Below, one piece after another: positions 10,086 through 19,900 of a DNA stretch of 26,532 bases. The DNA lies in the NCBI GenBank assembly GCA_036897095.1, contig JAYMSP010002075.1, positions 1 to 26,532 of the forward strand. Reading direction: 5' to 3'. Under the pieces are notes generated by a model that saw nothing but the letters and a program-made list of their open reading frames with translations, made no database searches and was not told the DNA's origin. Position numbers and translations under genes: made by a program. Source of the DNA: Plantago elongata (lineage: Eukaryota; Streptophyta; Magnoliopsida; Lamiales; Plantaginaceae). The stretch's first letter is position 1. Each line of letters starts with the position of its first letter.

Positions 10086-12637
10086 TCATGACACAGAGAA
10101 CCTTCTATCCCTTCTTGGCATACTTGAACTACTGGAACTTACTTGCGGTGTCATCACATAGGGGGGCCTGATGATCATGCCTATTCTCTTCGAAACCGAA
10201 CTCATGAACGATTTTCGTGGAAGACGAGTTTTCACGCCGGAGAGTACAGGACTGCCACTAGCAGAAGATTTTTCGAATTCCCCTAATCTTATTCTCATGT
10301 TCTCCAACTGAACTCGCAGGTCGTGATTTTCTTCTCGTAGTGTTGATACTTCATCTCTCACGGGAGGAGCATTAGTAGTCGAAGAAGGATTTGGTTTGAC
10401 AGGGGTAATTGCAGGCTCATTGAAACGACTTTCCATTCTTTCTATGATACGCTGTTGCTCATGGTAAAGAACTTGAATCGCTATCTGGACAGGAAGCCTG
10501 TCGTTCTGAGCTGCGTGCGCACAGGCTTCACGTGATAGCTTCTGGCAGTCCATCACGCTGCAAACTCGCTTTCTCTCCATGTCATTTAAATCAGGATGAG
10601 CCTGTGGATTGTATGTAAGAAAACATAAGTAGAAACAACACTAAAACACACACCAAATTCGCTAATAAGTCAAGTTCTATGTAATCCACAAACATTCTCA
10701 ATTCCTTCCATTGCAATACAAACAAGGTTATGACAAATGCGAATTGAAATCAAACAAAAACAAAAACTAGAGAATTCGTAAAACCTTCATGTAAATGTCT
10801 ATAGCTCTGTACATCCCATCTTCTGTGGGTCTTGACTGTTCAGGGATAAGTTCAGCTACACTGATGAACTCCGAAACAGTTAAGTTTCTATCAGAAGAAA
10901 CCTCGGCAAGGTAACTTTCCATCAACCCTGCCACACGTTGCATATCACTCGGCAAAGGGGAAACAGAACCATCTCGAACTATACTGCTGCCTAGTCTGTT
11001 TGACTCCATTTGGAACTCCAGGAAAGTCGTCATCATATGCTGCACTGTCTCAACATCGAACATGTTCCCGGTTGCTGCATATGAAGGGATCAATATATCA
11101 TCTAGCTCAGCCTGATGAAGTCTTAAGCCGATCCTCATCTCTAAATCATGCTTGCAGGCACCTGTTGTTTGCAAATACAATGCAGCTTTAAGTAGCATTG
11201 ATAGGAAGCTTACAGAGAGGGTGTTTTTCTCCCTTGGCAGAAGGTTAACTATAGTTTCTAATACGAAGCGTTTCTCATGCTCTTCTTCCTGCTCAAATTT
11301 CTTTTTCCCAAATGCATCCTGAAATTAGTACCAGTATGCATCATATCAGTGGTCAATATTATCCAAACAGAGAAAATTTTACCAAATGGCCTTAACTCAT
11401 AAGTCCTTACCAAACCGCGGAGAGATTTCTGTGCATATAGCATTAGTATTGGACCAAGAGCACAATGCTTGAATCCCCTTGCAACCATAGCCATTAGAAC
11501 CCGGTGGAAGAGACCAATCCGAATATTTGTCAAATCCTCTGCCCACCAGTCAACAATAGGCCTCAAGTTGGAATGAGAAACTAACTCGTTTGCGCTATTG
11601 GTAATTTGTAGTAGTGCAGCATTGCTATCTTTACATGCTAAGAGTGCTATAGCATCGATGCACCTGCTAACCAACTTAATTTTCTCTGCTATGGGAAGAA
11701 AGTTCTCAGAAGCATGCAATATGGAAATTGCACCTGGAAGACTCTTCAGTGCCACTTCATTCAGATACGCTTCAGTCCGTCCTATTAAATTCTCAACTGC
11801 ATAATCTTCTGTCATTTCTAGATACTCAGCTGCACATCTAATGATGGCAATGTTCTGCGTGCATATCTCGAAGTTTATGCCATAGCAGAATTTCGCAGCA
11901 AGTTGAAATGCTTCGGCTCCACCAGGGATATTGCCGATTTGAATGACTGAAGCATTAGCCTTATCAGCAGCCAATTCGGCTACCAGCTTCCTTATGTATC
12001 CACACTTTTTAAGTAAAGGAAACTGTAGGATGAATTGGCCAGAACACATTGCAGTTCAAATTTAGTAAAGTTACATGAACATACAGAAAATTGCATATAA
12101 AATAGTATACAAATTTGACTGCATTTCTATGAAATTTTCAACTGAAACAACTAGACTATATAAGAGATAATACAGTGCCAGTGGTTGTACCTTGTGCAAA
12201 GAAAAGGAAGTTTCCCCAACATTAACAATTACATCACTAGGGATTTCCTGAGAAAATACCCTGCAAAACATCACAACACCGATCACTTTTCAATATTTGT
12301 TAGACATTGCAAGAGAGAAAAAAACCAAAAAGCCCTAGCGCAGCACTTGTTAATTGCTCGACCAATGACTGATGACCTGTAGATCACGTAGTTGAGGCCT
12401 AAAAACAGCCTTAATTGGAGAAATGAAGATATTAGGTTAAGGCAATGTATCCGCCTGCCAGAGGTGGAGCTAAAAATAAAATTTAGGAGATTCGTAAGAA
12501 CTTCTAATGAAATACAAGTGAAATTATAAAACTAATAGGGCGAACCATTCAGTTGTTCGCTCCATGACAGTCGAAAGAAGCTCCTTTCGCTTGATTACAA
12601 TGTGTGTGACCTGTTCTTCGTGTAGAAGATCAACCAT
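10086..12637 (-). CDS. RPT2: RPT2-like NPH3/BTB phototropin signalling protein
   Basis: Five exons on the minus strand, 12637-12546, 12260-12191, 12022-11411, 11318-10785 and 10601-10086, join in frame with GT-AG introns to encode 607 aa (Arabidopsis RPT2 is 593). The family acts as a plasma-membrane-associated adaptor of phototropins in phototropism, leaf positioning and chloroplast accumulation. Visible parts: a BTB/POZ domain at about 35-150 (FSQEIPSDV, GETSFSLHK, IPGGAEAFQLAAKFCYG, RCAAEYLEMTEDY), an NPH3 domain from DWWAEDL at 212 to about 486 (YAQKSLRGL, LPREKN, RPTEDGMYRAIDIY, MDCQKLSREACAHAAQNDR), a coiled coil at about 519-547, LPRKSF, and the C-terminal RDRRFSVS. In the family, the serine third from the end (S605 here) is the phototropin and 14-3-3 site. 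Exon 1 was found by the anchor MERTTEW, which spans the first splice junction. The first ATG after an upstream in-frame stop is at 12637, and a second in-frame ATG lies at 12565. Orthologue versus paralogue of RPT2 is not settled. Confidence 0.93.
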
Positions 12638-12908
12638 CTCTGTTACAAGTAAGCTCTGGATATATTACCATCCATCACCACAATGTGATAGAAGAGAAAG
12701 CGAAATCTGAACCAGATTATATAGGAATTATTGTCCTCCATGAATATGCATGGCCTAGGTAGAATTCAGTAGAATGTCTTTTTCTGGAACATCAATCCTC
12801 CAGGCACTAGGCACTGATCTCATAATACCTCCATAGACCCCACTAATTATGTTTCTATGATTTCGTTTATGACTTTTAACTATTACACACATGAGCAGAT
12901 CAAATTCC

Positions 12909-13034
12909 ATTATATTTTGTTTCAGTTCTTGTCCTGGATGAAAGTTTATAGCTGATAGCTATTGGCTTGATATTATATTTTGTTTCAGTTCTTGTCCTGG
13001 ATGAAAATTTATAGCTGATAGCTATTGGCTTGAC
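12909..13034. repeat. 63-bp tandem duplication, two copies
   Basis: Copies 12909-12971 and 12972-13034 are adjacent and nearly identical. They differ at one internal base (GAAAGTTT versus GAAAATTT) and at the last base. The unit contains the nested direct repeat AGCTGATAGCT. The high identity indicates a recent duplication, 270-400 bp upstream of the RPT2-like start codon. Confidence 0.9.
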
Positions 13035-14209
13035 CATAAATATACAATTTTGATGTAAAAATATGGAAATTACTACTGGTTTTATCATAGAATATGGTCA
13101 TTTCAGGTCTTCTCCAATAGTACTTCCTAGTCAGCTTTGTTTTAATGTGCCAAAACCATTTTAAAGTGATTGTTTCACTGGGCTCTTGAGTAGAACCTGA
13201 CATTCCATCTCTCTTTCTTTCTTAAAATAAAATTTAATGATTCACATGAATGTGTCGGTACCCAATATGTCATGCGTACTAATATATGAGTACCAATACA
13301 AATTATTCGAGAATAACTATAAATTTGAACTTTTAGATTAAATGAAAATTATATACTAAAATCTTCACATAAATAAATTTTAACCATTCATATATAATTA
13401 ATTAGATTTCACACAATTTAATAAGTTTAAACTTTTAAATTAGATGAAATTCAAGGAACTTCATATCACACTACGAATTGAGACGTGTAAGTTTTTAGTT
13501 CCAAGCCTTAGTACGTGACCCATTGTGAAGATACATGAATTTGTCAAGTGATTCAAGTTCATCCCAGTTCGTCGCTTCAATTCAATTATTAGGGATTGGA
13601 GCAGTACATTGTGTTTCTGTAGTAGTACTCGTGTATATACATTAGGCTCATCCTCTTATACTTGACCGTTACATTAGTTCTTCTATTAATACACCAAGTC
13701 CACAAATCAAACACCAAAATGCGATTGCATCATTAAATAATCGGTTGGAAAATCTACTTCTACCCATTAAATTTCTCAACAGTTAGTCCATTGATTTATT
13801 AACTTGTTTTGAAAAATTTATATACGATATGAATAACGTGATTCATGTTAAAGAATATTTTGATGTAAAGTTTGAACCAGTATTTTAATATCCCAACACT
13901 CTATATATGTTGAGTAGCTTTCAAAGATTATAGAAGTTAATGGGAAATGGGCTCCCGTAACAGATGAGCATATCTATGGGAGGTTATACTTACATCATTG
14001 TTGCATTATTTTCCGTGTACAATAAATGGACATGTAGTCATGTACTATTAATCTTCTAAGGTAATTTTATTCTTTAATGGAAAAAATATATTTGCGCGAT
14101 CATGTTCCAACTTATCACAATTCGTATGTGGTCCACTAGCTTGCATGGTGGAGTATATTGACACACTCCGCCTCGTAACCAGATTAGGACTAGTCATCTT
14201 TCGACCTAT

Positions 14210-14234
14210 AATATACCATCAATGATGGTATATT
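14210..14234. repeat. Perfect 11-bp inverted repeat, 3-nt loop
   Basis: AATATACCATC, loop AAT, GATGGTATATT form a perfect short hairpin in gene-free AT-rich sequence. It may be a chance palindrome or the remnant of a small foldback element. There is no U-tract or context suggesting a function. Confidence 0.7.
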
Positions 14235-15039
14235 CGATAATGTTAGTTCAATTAAATTTACTTTTATTTAATTTGCCTCTTTAGTTGGTTTCTGCGTGTT
14301 AGAGATTGATCTGCATTCTGGGGTGGAAATTGAAGCAAAAGTTCACCCCTAGTATAGTAAGGAAACTTTGGCATTTAATCTGGTAACATCAATAGTTGAA
14401 ATAATTATGTAATAAATTAATAGAAGTATCTACATCAATTTAGTTGCACGTTAAATTGTTCATTTTAATGTCGTCGTCAATCTTATCTTAAAATTGACAT
14501 AATTTTCACATTCATAAATAGAATACCTGTCTTAATTCAAATTCATTGTGGTATGATGGCAAATTGGAAATTTAGATTGGCAAGTAATATCTAGATATAT
14601 GTCCGATCGATTGACATGTATTATATAGATCAATATTTCCGGATTCTTCAGTTCTCATTACATATACGTGTCTTACTTGTGACAGTTGGATACTGGTATG
14701 AGCACAGGATGGTTCATTTGAGGTCAAAAGTGAGTTTTCCCCTTAAGAAATACTAAGGTATAAGTATCTCGTCGGGAGATGGTTTAAGTTTAAGAGAATC
14801 ATCGAAATAAAACCTCTTTTACTACTAATGGGCCGAGTATTATTGTTATTTGGGGCTCCAGTAATCATAAATTGGGCCATTTGTGTTTTAAATCAAAACC
14901 TTGCTGCTATGAACCCCAATTATCCAGGCCCTCAATCATATATACGGACCTACAATTCAATTGAGCAGGCCCATGTTGGTCGGAAATTTTTGTGTGACAT
15001 GCTCAAATCTTCAAACTATAAGATCGATACAAACTAGAG

Positions 15040-15370
15040 ATTTAGAGTTGATATTCGGACCGATCCCGGACCGGGCCACAACAGCCCGCCCCATTTATTG
15101 GAGCGGACTGTTCTGGTTCAATTTTGACCGGACTGGGCCGTTTTTTTTTGGGCAGATCCCTAGACCGGCACGGCCCCTGGCCCATTATGTAATTGGTCCG
15201 AGCCACGGTTTGCCACGGTCACGGTCCCGGTTCGGTCCAGACTTGCAGGCTTAAATGGGTTCGGTTCGGTTTGGGCCGGGCTTCGGGTCATGGCCCCTAT
15301 ATATTAAACGTGCCTGGTACGGTCCGGGCAAAAAAATAAATGGTCCGGGTCGAACCTGATTTTAAATAAG
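15040..15370. repeat. GC-rich CCGG/GGCCC dispersed-repeat tract
   Basis: In otherwise AT-rich DNA this tract is packed with variants of CCGG, GGCCC, GGTTCGG and GGTCCGG (for example GACCGGGCC, GGTTCGGTTCGG, GGGCCGGGC). Such degenerate tracts are common at termini of plant hAT-like elements, and the internal strings GGGCAGATCCCTA and CATGGCCCCTA resemble inverted hAT ends. No transposase or clear element boundary can be read, so the classification is tentative. Confidence 0.5.
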
Positions 15371-15969
15371 CCGGGTTGTTATGCAGCTGACCCAGATAAC
15401 ACCTAGTAGAACCCCTTCTATCTTAAAATTCAGTATTACATTGCCTCTCGATATAGACAAGATAAACCAACTAATTGAATATTGCATTCGAAGAAACACA
15501 ATAATCGAATATGAAAATTAGGTTTCATGCGGGTATGCTGAGAGTTGGCATCTCAAATGAGCGGATAATGGTGTGAATAGTACCTAAATTGTGACTAGCC
15601 ATTATGATACAATGTTCTTTTATCAAAATACACAAACTTTCGTTTGCATGATACTATGCTCCAATCTTGATCAATGTTTGTAATAGCAACTGTTCCTAAA
15701 TCAAGATGTTTATACGCTTGCGACGATTCTAAATCTTCCTTTGTACTTATTTACTAATAAAATAAAAAATTTAAATGGCGAACTAAAATTTTGAATCTTT
15801 CTTTCTACCTGTTCACTAATAAGGCAGAAAATTATAAATTTGAAACTAAGAAATTTTAGTTCTTGCTAATTCGACAGTATTCACGTCTGATCGAATTAGG
15901 CAAATCATAACCTTATCTATACAGTAACTTCACAAAATCACGAACTCAAAACCTCCCAAAACCCCTTCA

Positions 15970-15987
15970 ATGGCTTCCATTTCCTGA
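15970..15987 (+). promoter_or_regulatory. Five-codon uORF upstream of RNC1
   Basis: ATGGCTTCCATTTCCTGA encodes MASIS and stops 89 nt before the RNC1 start codon, in a different frame. If the transcript begins upstream of it, ribosomes would meet this uORF first. The transcription start is unknown, so its presence in the mRNA is unproven. Confidence 0.4.
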
Positions 15988-16076
15988 GCAAAATTGTTCC
16001 AAAATCCAATTCCTGAATCCTAATTCACTCAAGAAAAAGGTTGACACAGAACAATCTTGAGAACTGGCAGTTTCTG

Positions 16077-19000
16077 ATGGAGCTATACTTATCCACCAAT
16101 TTCAAAGCTCACTCATTTACAGACCTATCTTTCTCCTCCTCAGTATCCTCCTTCCCATCTCAAACCCACCTCAAAATCCCCAAATTCCACGTCTTTGCCG
16201 TTGCATCAGACCGGAGAGACCTCCCTGAAAATAGCCCTCAGAGACTACTAAAAGAGCTAGCTCAGCGCAAGAAAGCTGTGTCTCCTAAGAAAAGAGCACC
16301 ACCTAAGCGTTTCATCCTTAGACCACCATTAGACGATGCGAAACTAGCCGAAAGATTCCTCAACAGCCCTCAGTTATCCCTAAAGTCGTTTCCTTTATTG
16401 AGTTCTTGCCTCCCTTCATCCAGGTTGAACAATGCAGATAGGGATTGGATGGATGAGTACTTACTAGAGGCGAAACAGGCGTTAGGGTATCCGTTGGAGC
16501 CTTCCGAGAGTTATGGGGACGATAACCCTGCGAAACAGCTTGATACTTTGTTGTATTTGGCATTTCAGCACCCTCATTGTGAGAGGACTAATGCCAGGCA
16601 TGTGAGGGCAGGGCATTCGAGGTTGGCGTTTTTGGGGCAGTTTGTGTTGGAGATGGGATTGTGTGAGTTTTTCCTGCAACGGTATCCGAGGGAATCACCT
16701 GGACCGATGAGGGAGAGGGTGTATGCTTTGATTGGGAAGAGGTATTTGCCGAGGTGGATGAAGGCTGCTGGTTTGCACAATTTGGTGTTTCAGTATGATG
16801 ATATGGATAAGTTGATTCGAAAGGATAGGGAGCCCCCAGTGAAGTAAGTTGAGCTCTTTGTTTTCTTGCTTATAGTGAGTTGGTGTACTTCATTACTTGG
16901 CAGGTTTAGTTTACTTATTAAGATTATCCCATGTGCATTTTATGTGCTTGCTGTGAATATAGCGTTTGGATAGATTTTTCTTATGAGGCTTCACCCAGTA
17001 GAGCGTAATTGTGCGGTTTACAGGAGTATGGCTTACTGCTTGAGAAGAGTTGTACTTGTCAGCTGATTTGCCTTTTAAACTAATGTGTATGTTGTATGGT
17101 TGCAACTTGCTAGTGTAAGTAGCTGATTTTTTTGTTGTCTACTGTAAGAAGTTGCAAATTCTGCCTGTTGTATGACCTGTAATATCATTTTTGAGTAAAT
17201 TGAATAGGAATGTGGGAGATGACTTCGTTGTACCTCCAGTGTCTTAAGGAAATATGCATAGCACATTATTGAAGAGATGCAGACTCTATACATCTATAGC
17301 CTGGGCATGCTTTAATCAACTTTTTGTCCAAGCTTGGAATTTTGTATTTCTGGCTTTCTTGACTGCAACATGTTCATTGATTTGTTTCTGAGATAGTTCT
17401 GCTTAAGTGCCAACTGCCAAGCATCTGCAATGTGTATTTGTGCTATGTTTTCATGCACAATCCAAATTTCCTCGAATAGTTGTTTTATGGCTCTACTTTA
17501 TTGTATCCACTGGCTTGTGTATTTTATATTGACTGTAAGACTTAGAAATTCATCAAGTTAATTGATAACATGTTGCTTAATGCGTTATAGTCTTCCACCA
17601 AGTCCCTCGTATGTGTACCTAGCCTCTGATGCTCCATATACATTCAAATTTCCAAATGCATTTACTAATTCAATAGCTTTTCAATTATACCAGTGTAATA
17701 TTTTGGCTGTTACTGCTGGGATCTTGTACTATCATTATTTTGATGGTATGGGAAATGGTATATTTTGTTGCTTACCATATAGTTGGATATTGATAGTTTG
17801 ATGCTTCTACTTATTCTTGCAGATCTGTGTTCTCGGCCTTGTTTGGGGCAATTTATCTATGCTTTGGCATGCCAGAAGTGTATCGTGTTCTTTTCGAAGT
17901 GTTTGGTATGGATCCCGAGGCTGAAGAATGCCAGCCTAAATTGAGGAGGCAGCTTGAGGACGTAGATTATGTATCTGTAGAATTCGATACCCGGAAACTG
18001 AGTTGGCAGGACTTAGCGACTTATAAGGCAAATATCTACTTCACTTCTGTTTAAATTATGTTTGAAATTAAAGTTAAAATTTGCAGTCCGGAATTGTTTC
18101 GTGTGACTGTCAATTATCTCTGTCTCTTCCTTAATGATGGGTATTCATGTCTGTGGATGTGAATTTATGACTCAGTTATGTGTACTATTCATGTCTGACA
18201 GCCTCCAGAAGATGCTCTTTTTGCTCACCCACGGATCTTCAGAGCATGCGTTCCACCTGGCATGCATAGATTTCGTGGAAACATATGGGACTTTGATTGT
18301 AGACCTAAAGTCATGAAAACACTGGGGTATCCTTTGTCAATGGCGGATAGGATTCCTGAGATCACGGAAGCTAGGAATGTCGAACTTGGACTTGGGTTGC
18401 AGGTACTACTTTTATTATATCTTGTAATTTCTACCATTTATGTACGTATGGTGGCATTATAAACCTTTGTATTTAATAAATTACTTTTTTCATGGTGATG
18501 AAATTACAGCTCTGTTTCCTCCACCCTTCTAGACACAAGTTCGAGCATCCAAGATTTTGCTTCGAGCGTCTGGAATACATTGGACAAAAAATCCAGGTCT
18601 GATTCTTCTCTTCAGCCAAAAAACTAATTAGTTTCTCAACTTGTGCTTGCTATAATGTGCTGAAATTTGGACAATGGGTCATATTGACCCGAAAGCCAAC
18701 TTGTATGTGTTTACAAAAGCTTTTGTGACTGGGAAAAGGCGAAAAGCCTATAGAATTAGTCTACATTTATATAAACTATAGCGAAAGGGCATTTTTCGTG
18801 TTTGCAAGATTAGCTTCTATAGTCTTTTGCATAGTATTTAGATGGCTGTATCTTACAAGCAGAAGCTGGTCTGAAGCTTATTTAGCTTTTGTTAGCAATG
18901 CCAGCTATATTCTGGAACCGTTTGAGTTTTTCTATTTACAAATAACCTTACTTGATTTCTGCAGGACCTTGTAATGGCTGAGAGGTTGCTTATGAAGCAT

Positions 19001-19288
19001 CTAGATGCCCCCGGGAGATGGTTACAGACAAAACACCGGTCTCTTCTAATGAACAAGTTCTGCGGGAGATACTTGAGAGAGAAATATCTCCATCGCTACA
19101 TCATCTACAGTGAAGAGGTACAAGATGCATATGATCAAAATCGAAGGTTGAGAAATCCAGCAACAACCTCGGTTCAGCAAGCCATTCATGGGCTTTCATA
19201 TGCAGTATATGGAAAGCCTGACGTAAGGCGCCTAATGTTTGAGGTTTTTGACTTTGAGCAGATCCAGCCTAAAGTGATTACTCCATAA
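16077..19288 (+). CDS. RNC1: RNC1, chloroplast RNase III-domain splicing factor
   Basis: Five exons, 16077-16843, 17823-18027, 18202-18402, 18510-18596 and 18965-19288, join in frame to 527 aa (Arabidopsis RNC1 is about 537). RNC1 is a chloroplast protein that binds and promotes splicing of group II introns and lacks nuclease activity. Residues 1-45 are serine-rich and acidic-poor, fitting a transit peptide. The first RNase III domain holds RLAFLGQ (182-188), where the family signature is RLEFLGD, and FSALFGAIYL (259-268), where active enzymes have a DxxEAxxGA-like motif. The second has RLEYIGQ (411-417) and VQQAIHGLSYAVYG. Catalytic acidic residues are thus largely replaced, as known for RNC1. 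Introns 1, 3 and 4 are GT-AG; intron 2 (18028-18201) starts with GC after AAG. The start at 16077 matches the family's MEL start. The frame stays open upstream to 16041, but there is no ATG there. The first intron is long (979 nt). Confidence 0.95.
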
Positions 19289-19898
19289 TTTATCTACACA
19301 TATAAACACAAGATATGTTGTCAAAATGCTAACTATAGCAGATGTAATGTACATAGTAAAGCTTCACATGTATTGGATTATTATTATTCAGGATTTATCC
19401 AATCCAGAGAGGTGAGATTACAATTTTGGCTGATGAACTATGAAAATGTGGCTCAGCATGTTACTACATTGGTATCCAGGCTAATCTTGCACACCAATGG
19501 TAAGCAAAACCACGATCTAGCTCATTGTCAAAGATTTACTGAAAATTATAATTTGACAAAGGATCTGCAAATAGTTCCATTTCTATTGCAAAGCACTCAG
19601 TGAGACAGATTTTCCCAATAAATTGCAGTGGATGCCATATATACAGGGGGAGCCTGAACTATGAAGTTCACTCCCCAAATACTATCATTGTTACAACTTG
19701 CAACCACCAGCAAACAACTGAAAAATATTTACAGGATGGGGGGGCAAAAAAATTCAACTGCCACACGTACAACTGCTTGCATATGTTACATAACTTGGCT
19801 TAGTAGTCAAAAAAACAAACACTAAGAATCGACTTTAAGGACAACCACCGAGAGTGGATTCACTTTCTGGTCCTAATGAAGTCGCCTGCGATGCGACT
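19289..19898. other. Convergent 3' flanks of RNC1 and the 235-aa gene
   Basis: Both neighbouring genes end here, pointing at each other over 610 bp. Two chance open frames on the plus strand (19373-19603 and 19600-19803) have no recognisable motif and are more likely untranslated 3' sequence. A run of seven G followed by A residues lies near 19739-19752. Confidence 0.6.
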
Positions 19899-19900
19899 TC
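19878..19900 (-). repeat. 8-bp stem-loop at the stop codon of the 235-aa gene
   Basis: GAAGTCGC and GCGACTTC are perfect inverted arms separated by seven bases. On the minus strand the stem starts with the last two bases of the TGA stop codon at 19901-19899. It could form a stable hairpin in the mRNA right after the coding region. No function can be assigned. Confidence 0.7.

Larger units (their letters stand above)
12638..16076. other. Divergent intergenic region, no gene seen
   Basis: This 3.4-kb stretch separates the divergently transcribed RPT2-like and RNC1 genes and must hold both promoters. Apart from the repeats listed separately I see no coding sequence. I could not single out a convincing TATA box for either gene. 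Confidence 0.55.

Noticed and set aside
11598..11804. Plus-strand open frame of 68 aa
   Set aside because: It is the antisense shadow of exon 3 of the RPT2-like gene.
12360..12460. Alternative first exon of the RPT2-like gene ending near 12357
   Set aside because: The phase fits, but an in-frame stop lies upstream with no ATG after it. The exon at 12637-12546 has both an ATG and the conserved MERTTEW.
14961..15254. Open frame of 97 aa rich in Arg, Pro and Gly
   Set aside because: It translates the GC-rich repeat tract; composition explains the open frame and no domain is visible.
16041..16076. Upstream extension of the RNC1 reading frame (TTG at 16041)
   Set aside because: There is no ATG in the extension, and family members begin at the MEL start found at 16077.
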